Assembly: GCA_011503125.2 (NCBI GenBank)
Contig: WWBZ02000002.1
Span: 806,001 to 870,000, forward strand
DNA from: Botryosphaeria dothidea
Taxonomy: Eukaryota > Ascomycota > Dothideomycetes > Botryosphaeriales > Botryosphaeriaceae
Reading direction: 5' to 3'
Length of the DNA stretch: 64,000 bases
How positions within the stretch are numbered: the first letter of the stretch is position 1; the number at the start of each line of letters is the position of its first letter. Shown one piece after another: positions 33,130 through 45,364 of this stretch. Both the position numbers and the translations under genes were made by a program. The notes under the pieces are model-generated. The model was not told the origin of the DNA, ran no database searches, and saw only the letters and a program-made list of their open reading frames with translations.

Positions 33130-34249
33130 ATGTTCGGACGTCTGAACCAGCTCGCGCGACACCTCACTCGCCCTCTTCCCAACTACGCGCACCGCTCCGC
33201 TGCAACGACTCCAAGGATTGGCCTTGTCAGCCCGATACAGACGTCATCCGCCATGGCTGCCACAAATGCGCAGGGCAAGAGCATGATCCACACGGCGGCA
33301 TGCCTCATCATTGGCGATGAAGTGCTGGGCGGCAAGGTCAGCATCTACTCAGGCCGGGCATCCACTGAGCGCTGTTGAATTGACGCTGTGCAGACCGTCG
33401 ACACCAACTCGGCCTATTTTGCCAAGCTCTGCTTCAATCTGGGCATCGCACTCAAGCGTATTGAGGTCATCGCTGACGACGAGGACGAAATAATTGAGGC
33501 TGCGCGGCGCATGTCCAAGAACTACGACTTCGTCGTGACCTCTGGCGGCATTGGCCCAACGTAGGTAGCAGCAGAGCCGATGTGATGCTCGTGGGAGGCT
33601 GACGGTCGCCAGGCACGACGACATTACCTACCAATCGATAGCAAAAGCTTTCGGGCTTCCGCTGGTCCTGCATGACGGAGCGTTCGAGCGCATGAAACGG
33701 CTCTCGAAGCCGCACCCTTCGCAGCCAAACTTCAGCTGGGATGCGCCTTCGCCGGCGCTTACGGCAAAGAAACGCATGGTTGAGCTGCCCATCGACGAGA
33801 ATAAGGACTCGAGCGAACAGGTAATCTTCGTGGATGACTCGCTGTGGGTGCCCATTAGCGTGGTCAATGGAAACATACACATTCTGCCTGGCGTTCCGAG
33901 GCTGTTTGAGAAGCTGCTCGATTCGCTCAAGCCGCATCTCCTGCCGCGGCTGACAGACCCGGAGGGTAAGGGCGTATACAGAATCCTCATCTCTACGCCA
34001 ATGGCGGAGAGCGCAGTCGCGCCATTCCTGACGGAGCTGGCGCAGCGAGTGGAGCCGAAGGGCGTTAAAGTCGGCTCTTATCCCAGGTGGGGCAAGTCAC
34101 ACAACACGGTAACGCTCGTGGGACGCGACCTGGAGCTGATGGAGAGCCTGGTGCCGGAGGTTGAGAAGGAGGTGCAGGGCAAGCGGGTGTCGATTGAGGG
34201 CGAAGACGACGAGTCGGAGAGCGAGGGAAGCAAGCCGGCAGGCAGTTAG
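33130..34249 (+). CDS. Molybdopterin-binding (MoCF/CinA-like) domain protein
   Basis: Three exons: 33130-33336, 33394-33560, 33613-34249; 336 aa. The conserved MoCF-binding core is clear: AACLIIGDEVLGGK, then TVDTNSAYFAKLCF, RIEVIADDEDEI, and VVTSGGIGPTHDDITYQSIA, the glycine-rich site that holds pterin-type ligands in MogA/MoeA/CinA folds. The same domain forms the N-terminal part of animal FAD synthase, where it acts on FAD; the fungal stand-alone version is poorly characterised. The first about 45 residues are Arg/Ser/Thr-rich with few acids (MFGRLNQLARHLTRPLPNY), which could be a mitochondrial targeting peptide. A second in-frame Met at about residue 41 (MAATNAQGKSM) might give a cytosolic form. 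Confidence 0.88.
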
Positions 34250-35513
34250 ATGGTAGACATGTAGACACGACCATTTACGAATGAACGGACGGCTTGCACG
34301 GTAAGGCTGTGTAGGCGCTCTGTGATACCTTCTCGAACAAATGGCAATTCTCCTAGAAGCTCAACCCCGGGCGCCAAGCGCCAGGTGCGCAAGGCCGGCA
34401 TTCCCTCCTCGCGGCCCATCGACTTCGTTGCGCCCGTGCGAATGGGAAGACGGCGGAGTCGCGAAGGTTCTCGCATGCAGCCGCGGAGCTTGCAGTAGGC
34501 CTTTGGGTCATGTCGATAAGAGGAGCGGGCATTAGGTAACGCAGCGCAGCGCACTCGGATCTCCCGCTCGGACGAGGCGTGCGAGGGTGTCCCTGGGCGT
34601 GATACCCGGCGGCATACTGCAGCGTCGCGCGCATGCAGATGTCCCAACGTGACCTGCACAGACGCCCTGCCAGCCGTCCTGGCGGCCACTCCGCACGATG
34701 CGCTCTTGGCCAACCTCAGAAGCAGCGCGGAGCGAGCGCGGCGAACCGGACGGGTGGGCGCGCGCGCCGGAGGCCTCACCAGCACACGGCGTGACGATCG
34801 CAGCAACACGCACGCAGACGGGACTAGCGCGAATGTACCTGTGTGCTGACCAGCGCGGACGTCGGACATGGCAGGCGGAAAGATTGCTTTTCCCGCGTGG
34901 CGGGCTGGGGCGACGGCGTAGCGCAGCACAGGCGAGGTATGGGCATGGGCGGTCGGCAGGCAGTGGGCTGGCAGGGCAGGACAGGGCAGGGCTCTGCAAT
35001 GGGCGGTGGGCGTGGGCTTGCTTGGCCTGCTGGCGTGCTGCTGCGCACGCAGCGGGATGCGGGCGGTTATGTGCCTGCTGCTGCACTGCTCGGCGCGCCG
35101 TGCCTGAACCCTGGCGCTGCGCTGAGGGGTTGTGTTTTCCTTATCGAATTGGAGCGCAGCTTGCCGAGTCGCTCTCGTAGGGAACGGCGAAGCACTGGCT
35201 GCGGTGTAGGCCCGGGCCATCAATCAGAGAACATCGACAAAGACCCCCCGAGCTCGACCACCTCCCGTCCAACACCACCGCCGCCATCCACTCCCTCCCA
35301 TCTCCCTCTCCGTGCACTCTCTCAACACACTCCAAGTCCGCCCAGCGCGACCCCCAGAGTCCCGCCACGTGCCTGCCGCAGCGCAAGCTCTCCGTGTCGC
35401 CCTCCTTCCGCTCTTTTGTCTAGCGCTCTCCTCCCCCGAGCCGCAGCCCTTTAGCGAAACAGGCGCCCGGAGTCCGCACCACCCACCGCGCACCCCCATC
35501 CGCAAGGCACACG
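34250..35513. promoter_or_regulatory. Upstream region of the Ras gene
   Basis: GC-rich, with no supported gene. A minus-strand frame of 325 codons spans it (34246-35223) but is Ala/Arg/Pro/Cys-rich, motif-free and overlapped by open frames on the other strand, so I treat it as chance. The last about 250 bp before the ATG are pyrimidine-rich and are probably the Ras 5' UTR. Confidence 0.55.
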
Positions 35514-36332
35514 ATGGCCTCCAAGGTGCGCTTCCGCGAGCCCCTCTCCCCTGCGAGCGTTCCCAATGGCTGACGACGACCCAGTTCCTCCGAGAATACA
35601 AGCTGGTGGTGGTCGGCGGCGGAGGCGTGGGTAAATCCTGCTTGACCATCCAGCTGATCCAGAGCCACTTCGTCGACGAGTATGACCCGACCATTGAAGG
35701 TACGCCCGCCCGCTGCGCCGCCCAGAAGGCCCGCCCTGACTGACGCCCCGTCCGCAGACTCGTACCGCAAGCAGTGCGTCATTGACGAGGAGGTTGCCCT
35801 GCTTGACGTGCTCGACACCGCCGGCCAGGAGGAGTACTCGGCGATGCGCGAGCAGTACATGCGGACCGGCGAGGGTTTCCTGCTCGTCTACTCGATAACG
35901 TCGCGGCAGTCGTTTGAGGAAATCATGACCTTCCAGCAGCAGATCCTGCGTGTCAAGGACAAGGACTACTTCCCCATCATCGTCGTCGGTAACAAGTGTG
36001 ATTTGGAGGCAGAGAGGCAGGTTTCGACACAAGGTCAGTCCCATCTCTTCCTACCCAAGGGGGGGCCCGAGCGCTGATCGTCACCGCCATCAACAGAGGG
36101 TCAAAACTTGGCAAAGCAGTTCGGATGCAAGTTCATCGAGACGTCCGCCAAGTCTCGTATCAACGTCGATAACGCCTTCTACGACCTCGTCAGGGAGATC
36201 AGGAGATACAACAGGGAAATGTCGTCGTACGGTTCGGGAGCCCCCGCCGCTGGTGGCAACGGCCCGGCAGGCAAGATGGAGATTGATGGCGAGGCCGAGA
36301 GCAAAGGCTGCTGTGGATGCACGGTCATGTAA
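35514..36332 (+). CDS. rasA: Ras small GTPase
   Basis: Four exons: 35514-35525, 35585-35699, 35758-36033, 36097-36332; 212 aa. All G boxes are present: [11 protein letters not shown] (P-loop, Gly at the position equal to human Gly12), YDPTIEDSY (effector/switch I), DTAGQEEYS (switch II with the catalytic Gln), NKCD and ETSAKS. The C-terminus, CCGCTVM, is a CaaX box for farnesylation with nearby cysteines for palmitoylation. It is nearly identical over its first 165 residues to filamentous-ascomycete RasA, which controls growth, polarity and spore germination through cAMP and MAPK pathways at the plasma membrane. Exon 1 holds only four codons, and its intron starts GTGCGC; intron 2 starts GTACGC. 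Downstream is a T-rich 3' region. Confidence 0.97.
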
Positions 36333-39300
36333 GAGCAGCCGTCAGAGTCAACATCGTCGCCATGCCGTGTCGTTCAGTTGGTTTCATTTGGGATGGGTGA
36401 GAAATTTTTTGGGGCAGGGGACAATATCCTTTTTGCATTGGCTGCCGCTGGGGAGAATTAATGATGTGGTAGCCACCACACGGTCATGCATGCATGCTTT
36501 CTAAGGCACTACTACCTTTTTATTCCATTTTCTGCCCGGAGCACCTTCGGGAGGAGAAGAGACGAGCGAGACCCCCCTTTTCACGCTTTTATCGGCAGTT
36601 TAACTTTTCTACTCTTTGTACGGATAGAGGGGATCACGAATGGTTTTATCTCCCTTCTTTCCGTTTTTTTTCCTTCGACCCGCTGGTCTCTAATCCTCTT
36701 GGACCTCTCAGGCTTGAATGCCAACCTTTGGTCTGGCGAGCCGTCTAGTTTCTCTTTCTTCCACAAGCGGGATTCTTATGTGGCTCCTGCTTCTCCTGTT
36801 TACTTTTTTTTCTTCCTTTCTGGTATGAATGTATTGCCATCTCTGGAAGCCATTGCGTCTCCTCTCTCCCAAGGAGATAGATTATGGGCCGACAACCAAC
36901 GACAACCAACTTCAGCCGACCCGCTGCCAGCAGCGTCAAGAGGCACTACGATTGAGCTGTTGTTCACTCATCGGCAAAGCAAGAAGCACTACCGGGCCTG
37001 GTGCACCCGTCCGATTCTCTCCATTCGCACGGCTGGGACGATAGTGTTCAGATTTCCTTGTTTTTTTCCTTGAAACCTTGCAAAAGCATACTGTTTGCCA
37101 CACCGAAACCCACACAGAACTGCGCGCGTTGCTGTATTCTCCAAAGCATATTCCCTCAAACGCTTTCTCCCTCTCAAATCATATCTGTGTGTTGTCTTGG
37201 TACCCTGTCTCGTCTCTTGTCTTTTTGGGGGGTTTCGCACGTCGTATCATCTGTGGCCGGTCGAGAGTGTTTTCCTTTTACTGCTACTACTTATGCGTGT
37301 TCTAGTTGTTATTTAGTGTGTTTTCGGTCGCTACCGCACAGCCATACCATCAAACGTTATGTTAGACTAGTGCTCAATTGAAAAATCAAATATAAAAAAA
37401 CAGGTCATAGACATGCGAATGGTCTTTCGACTATATGTTTTCCTTAGACCGTCCCGTCCATTCAATGCTTTTCCCACCGCGCAGGCTCGCATTCGCCGTT
37501 CGAAGCTTTGCTTTTCCATCCGCCGTTGCTTTCTCTCTTTTCTCCTTGGTTCCGCTACCATCTGATGCAGTACCTTTACTTTTTCGGCCTTCCTTCCGAG
37601 ACGACATGCAGGTCTCAACGCTCGTTGCTGCAGCTCCGTTGCGAGCCTTGATGCTGGCGTCATTTACGGGGGGGCGTTTATGTACGTCCGTGCCATTTTT
37701 CTCATTAATTTTTTTTCTATCCGCCTTCGCTGGCGAACCGAGAGACAGAAGTGGCGTGTTTGATGAGCATCCCTTATTTCGTCACGAGGCCTCCTCCTTC
37801 CTTTCAAAACAACACAACAATCTACGGACGGACGATCATTGGAGAAGCAAGCAGCAGCTCCGGTTGGCTGACCAGCGCATGGGCGAGCTTTTGCCTTGAG
37901 AGAGAAGGGGAGCTGGGCGAGCCGGGTGCGCTGTGCACGCAGCCGGGGTGGGTCCGCACGCCTCGAAACGGTTGGCAGGCGAAGGGGGCTGGGACAAACA
38001 GACAGAGAGAGGGAACTGGAACCACTTTCCATATAGCGGTGATCACGTTATGCTTGTTTATTTTTCCCGCGGACTTCGCTTGGGATTTCTCTTCGACGGA
38101 GATTTTTGATTCATTTTGGCTGCTTACTGTTCGACGGTCGTGCGAGAGAGGGAACGAGTCCGATGTACACGTTGGCTCTTTCGTCATTTTTGCTTCTTTG
38201 GGCTCGCGCTGAGAGGAGACAACATCCCCGCAGGGACCCGAGGCGGCGGATGCTGCCGGATGGTAGGGAAGGGGAAAGGCAGGCTACCTGTGCTTCCTGC
38301 CGTTTCAGCCGTTTGTGGTTGGTCCAGTTGGCCGTCCCTGTTGGCGCGCCCGTTTGGAAAGTTTTGTGGAGAATCCCGGCTGGCGGTGGGTGGGGTAGGA
38401 GAGAGAAAAAGGGAGTTGTGTTTCGCAACTGTGGACTGCTGCCATCCGCAAGACCCAAGGAGGTGCTCGTGAATGGTCAATGTTGGACATTAAGACGCGA
38501 TGGTAAGCGGTTTGTCTCGTCCATTTCTCGGACTATCCTCCGAGGGTGGAGCTCTAGCTAGGGTCGTCGCAACGTTTTTTCCTCTCTCTGTCTGATGGGC
38601 GCGTATCGTTTGTGGTGGAGGAGCGATGTGGTTGGCGTGCGTTTGCGTAGGGTTCGCTTCTGGCGGCTGCAATGGTGGAGACCTAGACCTAGTCGGCATC
38701 TCGTTTTCTGAGTCAAACAGATTGATAGTGTCTCTGGATTGGGGAGAGTAACATGTGGAGGCGGGGGCTTGAACGCGGCGTTTGTCACTTGACGTCAGGA
38801 TTAGGACCGTTTCTGGGGCTGCTTTGCGTGGTTGCACAAGGGGGCGGAGGCGGCGGATGGCGCTGGCCGTTTGGCCGTTTGTTTGCCGCGCGGTTATTTG
38901 TGGGCGGGTAGTTTGCCCAATCGTGGGTAGAATGCGAGTAACATTCCATCACGCGGTTGGAAAAGGTGAGCACGAGGCGTGAAGGTGGTAATGATGGTCG
39001 GTGGGGGGGCCATTAGTGGTTGATAAAGGATGCCCAATGCTTTCAGGCACAGGCAGAGAGCTTCGGGGCAAAACAGTAGAGGCCAATGAAGGAACTCCAC
39101 GGATCTTGAGAAAGCCCTTACTCAATTTCTCTTGCAGCCTGAAGGATGCATCTTCATGGTAGCAGGCGAGGGCAAGTATTGGCGGGGGTATGTTCTTCTC
39201 TCAAAGGGATTCGTCACCTTGTCAATATAGTTATCGATCGCAAGCCTCATCCATATATTGAGCTGATTGCGATAAGAGCAACGAGAACTATAGAGCACTG

Positions 39301-41470
39301 TTCAGTGATAGTGTGGCCGCGTCTAGTTTATGTGCATGCTTCGGATACAAGTCAACAAAGCTATTTACCGGTCAAATAAACCACTAATAGATATAAATTC
39401 CTGTAAGAGCTCGCAACATCTCAAGCAGAGAAGCAGCCTCAGAAGATAGGTCGAGCACTTGAAAGGCGTGTCCGGCCTCCCTTCGCTACCAGGATCCGTG
39501 AGTATGATGGGAGTAGTTTTCTCTGGTGATTGCGGCCTGGAAGAGGTAGATAAACTGTGTCCTACCTTTGATCACGGATCCAATTCATCTATTCATGTTC
39601 TGTATAAAAGTAGAGACTCCTTACACGCAGACTTTAATACACAAATAGTATTGCACTCACAGGCAAGAAGCTCAACTCATTCCAAAGGGTTGCGTCCGTC
39701 ACTGGCCTCGCCTCTCACACCATCCGATTGATCAAATGTCTGACGGTATATGCATGAAGTCATTGTTTACTGTGTCTTGTCTCTTGTTTGCCTAAGGCAG
39801 TTTACTACTTCGTATATTACGGTTAGCCATTGCAGTCATGTTGATGAGCTCAAAAAGCAAGCATGGTTCCGGCAGGATCAAGCACCCAGGACTACGTTTG
39901 ACCGTCACCTTGGAACACCGGAGCACATCATCACGCGCGAACTGCATCACACCACTCACGCAGGATCTCAAGTGTCTTGCAGCAGATGCGGTTTAGCCCA
40001 GTTCCCGGGGAACTTAATCCTATCGCCACCAAACTCTATTACTGCCCAAATTTTTTTCCCTTCCTTTTGACGGGTCCAGAACGAAGCTGGTGATTGGCAC
40101 TGCAGAGACGGTCCAGATTTGAGAATTTCACTGCTGCTCAATTGTTCTGGCCCTTTCTCTCCGGATTGGAGCACTATATGTCTGGACGCTACTTTCATCG
40201 TCTAACTGTTACAAGAAGGAGTTCTGGTAATCAGCAATAATAAAGGTCCGTATTCATCCCGTCCAACACCATCCCTGTCGAATGCTACCTCGGCATCCCA
40301 AACCTGGCTTTAGATACTCAACGGTGCCCAGATACCCTCGAATGCAGATCCTGGCAAGCCAGGGGAGTAATCGCTCTTGCCGCTCGGCAATCAGCGAGTT
40401 AAAGAATAATCCGCTCAAGCAACTAAGCGTATAACTCTCGGCAAGAGGGAATAAAAACAGGAAAGCAAAAATGAAAAAGAAAAGTCTTCAACATTCAAAA
40501 AGTTAAGACAGTTGGAACTACCAGAAAGAAGGTTCGGCCAGCCCGTCTTTCCGCGCCCGTCACAGGTAGCCCCAACGCTCGCCCACTTCCCCGAACACTA
40601 AAAACGAATCAGTCACGCTCCTCAAACGCCTCTAGCTACAAATCTTATCAGCAACGAGATGATCTCACGATGGCCTGACTGATCTCCAGATTTCGCCCAG
40701 GTTGCTACGCATCTGTTGCCCAGAAATGACAAGGGGCGCGCGCTGCAGACCGTTGGCAACCCTCGGTCTCAACTCATACCGCTTTGGGGTAAGCCTGTCG
40801 TCCTTCTCTTTGATCCCGCCCGGAAACTCCGCATTTGAGTTCATTGTCAGCAGCGCGGGCACGAGAAGACGGAGAGGAGTCCGTCTCCGCGGAATCTGCA
40901 GAACGCGGAATCAAACTAAAGACTCGAGGAAAATAAGGAAAATGACGTCAAAGAATGCAAGCTGGTAAACAGGGCTAGGCACGCAGCATTCCACACAGCC
41001 TTCGCGGTTCACACACCCATTTTCCTCCGCACTCTGGGGTAACTTAAGGTTTTAAGCTTGAATTGAACCTGCAGCGATTCGTGCCTTGCTTTAACTGCCT
41101 TTTGCACCTTGCAGACGATCAGCTGCACCAACCAGCCGCGACGGATTCGTCAGAATCATGCAGTCTTCCGAGACATCAGACACCGAAGAATGCGCACTCC
41201 AAGAATATGGGCAACCGAGACTTAAGAAGAGACCAGGGACAAAGAGAAAATGATTATTAGCATCTCTTAAAGCGGACGCAATCCTGTTACCGCTCCGCCA
41301 TCATTTTCGCTTATCCATCCCCGTTTGATAGGCTGCAGGATGCATATGTACAGTCTACCAAGTGTAACCGTGAGGGTGCCATGCATGCAAGAAAAGATGA
41401 ATTTCTTTCGTAATGGAAAAATGCGCTTTCCCGAACGCTTTTTCTACTCGTATAACCAACAAGCACAGAA
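36333..41470. other. 5.1 kb gene-free stretch between convergent Ras and PP2A genes
   Basis: I find no exon chain here on either strand. From about 36500 to 37700 the plus strand is T- and pyrimidine-rich, which may be an unusually long Ras 3' UTR. A TATAAAAG box stands at 39603 without a recognisable gene after it. TGCATGCA palindromes occur at 36487 (155 bp past the Ras stop) and 41382 (about 85 bp past the PP2A stop). All longer frames are low complexity. Confidence 0.6.
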
Positions 41471-42755
<1,285 letters not shown>

Positions 42756-43773
42756 GTTCTGCAGAGTGTGGTGGGGTCTGGGAGATGCGGCGGTCTTTGA
42801 AGAAGAACTGGTCGCGGGGCGGGAAGCGGTCGCAGCCCGGATTAGGAAGAAATGACGTTCAGATCGAGGGCGTGTTTCGAGAGGGGCGCGTGGGGGACAG
42901 CGAGCGAGGCGGAGGCGCGTGTCTGGAGGGCGGCGGAGCGGAGCAGTGGCTTGTCGGGGAGGGTCTGGGGTATCTCAAGCGGAAGCGGGCCTTTGGGGAT
43001 GAGGTCGAGGGGAGCGGCGAGCGTGGTGTACAGCGTGCGTGCAGCGCCCAGGCTTGTCTGTTTGGAGCGCAACGCAAATCACGCCTGCCTGCCAAGCCCC
43101 AGATGGGCGCCGCAACGATTTTCCAGTCCGGAGGCTCGAGAGGCCAGCGCCCGCCGCCACGCCTGTCACTCGACCTGCTAGCACACTTCGCGCCCGCCCG
43201 TCCCCCTCGCCCTCGACCTTGCCACGTTCTCCGCTCCGCCCGCTGCTCGCGTCGCTCTTGCGACTTCCGCCGACCCTCCATCGTCCCCGAGCATCACAAT
43301 TGAGCGCGCGAAAGTGCCAGCAATGCGCCACAGCGTCCGTCCAGTAGCCCGTCGACGAGAGAAACGAGCGCGTCGAGCTATGCTGTCCGGACAAAGCGAT
43401 GTCTCGCCCTTTGACGCTCGGAGAGCGCTGCCATAAACACCACAAATTCGGTCATGATTTAGGCTTCAGTCATGCATGCTTCGGGCGACTTCTCGCCGCA
43501 ACCAATCCTCAACACTGCGGGCGCGGCCTCGGAGATATAACCCCACATTCACTCGGGCTTAGGATGGCCATTGGTAGGCCGATGCCGCTCCCCGCGCCGT
43601 CGCTGCGATTGCGACATGTCCGATAGCGACCCCGAACTGCCGCTTGTTTATAGTACATGCTGCTGCCTTGTGACGTCCGGTATAAATGACGCGAACGTCC
43701 ACGCTGATAACGCAGAATTTCTTTCACCATATCCCCTCCAAGCCACTGTCTCAAGTCCTCCAATCCCCCTTGA
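42756..43773. promoter_or_regulatory. Divergent promoter region of PP2A and the O-methyltransferase
   Basis: 1 kb without a supported gene. The left part is GC-rich and purine-biased next to PP2A. The right part carries the TATA box of the methyltransferase gene. Frames on both strands around 42852-43445 are shadows of GC-rich sequence. Confidence 0.55.
43681..43688 (+). promoter_or_regulatory. TATA box of the O-methyltransferase gene
   Basis: TATAAATG lies 93 bp before the first in-frame ATG (43774) and 144 bp before the second (43825), a good distance for a fungal core promoter. Its presence suggests regulated rather than constitutive expression. Confidence 0.5.
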
Positions 43774-44580
43774 ATGGCAAACCCACAAACCAACCCGAAC
43801 CCAGTCAACACCGAGACCACCAAGATGTCCAACGAAAAATATCCATGGGGTACCTTCGGTGCATGGGAACCCGTCGACAATTTCACTACCTCCCACCTCG
43901 ACGCACGCCTTAAGCCTTCGCTGTCGGAAGGCCTTGCTCATGCTGTCAAAACATCAGAAGAGAAAGGGTTGCCTGATATCGCGGTCTCTCGCCCGCAAGG
44001 GAAGTTCCTCATGCTACAGGCTCGACTCCAAAGAGTCAAGAACGTTGTCGAGGTTGGTACTTTGGGCGGTTACAGCTCCATCTGGTTCGCCCACGCCAGT
44101 CCGGATATCAGGATCACCACCATCGAAGTGAACGAGCACCACGCCGCTGTAGCCCGCGAGAACCTGAAGTTTGCTGGTGTGGATGACCGTGTAGAGGTGA
44201 TCGTTGGAAGTGGTGTCGATGTCATGGCAAAACTCGTCGACGAGGTCAATGCCGGGAAGAGAGAGCGTTTCGGCCTTGCCTTCGTCGATGCCGATAAGGA
44301 GAACAACTGGAACTACTTCAACCATGCCGCGAATATGTCCACCCCAGGTGCTTGCCTGATAGTCGACAACGTCGTCCGACAGGGCTCACTTGCCGATGTC
44401 GAGTTCGCTAAGACCAACAGCAGGACTGCCGGCTCCAGGTTGCTCGTTGAGAACGTAGGAAAGGACGATCGGGCAGATGCCGTTGTGATGCAGACAGTCG
44501 GTGAAAAGTCCTACGATGGCTTCCTTATGGCTGTTGTCCGAGACGACATCTTGGACTATCTGAAGAACAAGAGCGTTTGA
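43774..44580 (+). CDS. CCoAOMT-type O-methyltransferase (family 3)
   Basis: Single exon, 268 aa from 43774, or 251 aa from the second Met at 43825, whose context (AAG before ATG) is better and is followed by the conserved SNEKYPWGTF. The fold is clear: KNVVEVGTLGGYSSIWFA (SAM loop), ITTIEVNEHHAAVARENL, FGLAFVDADKENNWNYF (metal-binding Asp and the following acidic pair) and CLIVDNVVRQG. Enzymes of this type are divalent-metal-dependent and methylate catechol-like hydroxyl groups of small molecules such as caffeoyl-CoA; fungal substrates are largely unknown. There is no signal peptide, so it is probably cytosolic. It is one of the few intronless genes in the window. Its neighbours are a hydrolase and a Zn2Cys6 regulator. 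Confidence 0.92.
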   Translation: MANPQTNPNPVNTETTKMSNEKYPWGTFGAWEPVDNFTTSHLDARLKPSLSEGLAHAVKTSEEKGLPDIAVSRPQGKFLMLQARLQRVKNVVEVGTLGGYSSIWFAHASPDIRITTIEVNEHHAAVARENLKFAGVDDRVEVIVGSGVDVMAKLVDEVNAGKRERFGLAFVDADKENNWNYFNHAANMSTPGACLIVDNVVRQGSLADVEFAKTNSRTAGSRLLVENVGKDDRADAVVMQTVGEKSYDGFLMAVVRDDILDYLKNKSV

Positions 44581-45364
44581 ATAGGACGTTTCGGTTTCAC
44601 ACCAGGGTTGATCGCGGCTAGTATTGATAGAAGGCTCTTTGGTATATCCAACTCTTCCTGTCCTTACCTTTTCATTTGAAGTAGCGCAACTACCATTCTA
44701 CCTAGTTACATTAAACAGAACCCATAGATACTGAAAATTGCGTGTTGGCACTTTTTGTTCCCGATTCCGGTCCAAGTCTGCTTGCTTTCCGCGCAAGGTC
44801 ATCATTCGCCGCAACGGGTTGAACCTCTCTAATCCGAATCCTTTCGAGCCCTATTCCATACCTGTTCCGAACCGTTGTCTTTCGACTGCGCAGGCTGTGT
44901 GCATGTCATCCTTGGCGGTGGCCATCAGCCCTAATGTCTAATTGGTTGTGGCCATAAGTGAGGGCTTGCGGAAATACGCGTATCGGGAGTCAAGGTCGTG
45001 CACAAATACAATCCGTATAGCTGAGAATCCCCACACCGGATCAACTGCTCATCCTATATGGTTGACATATACAGATACGCGTGTTTTGCAGATGGCAGTG
45101 CACGTGGCGCTGCCGCAAGTGCCCGCGATTACTGAGACTGACATTGCACAAGGCTGATGCTCGAACAAACGCCAAGCCTGCCCTTCCTTTTCTGGTATTT
45201 CCTCTGCTCTATTTCTGCTTTGAGATCCAAGTGTTTGCGTCTGTGGCGTGGTCTCGTCACTTCTCATCAGAACCGCAATGTCTTCGGATCACATATTTAA
45301 TCTTCACTCTCCCCAGTCTTCTCCATTCATCACACCAGCGACCTCTTATCATCCATCATCAAAC
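44581..45364. promoter_or_regulatory. Promoter and 5' UTR region of the secreted hydrolase
   Basis: No gene is supported. ATATTTAA at 45293, about 65 bp before the ATG, is followed by a pyrimidine-rich run (CTTCACTCTCCCCAGTCTTC) typical of fungal transcription starts. The frame at 45081-45692 on the plus strand is a shadow. Confidence 0.45.

Noticed and set aside
34246..35223. 325-codon minus-strand frame upstream of Ras
   Set aside because: Ala/Arg/Pro/Cys-rich with no motif; GC-rich promoter DNA gives long frames by chance on both strands.
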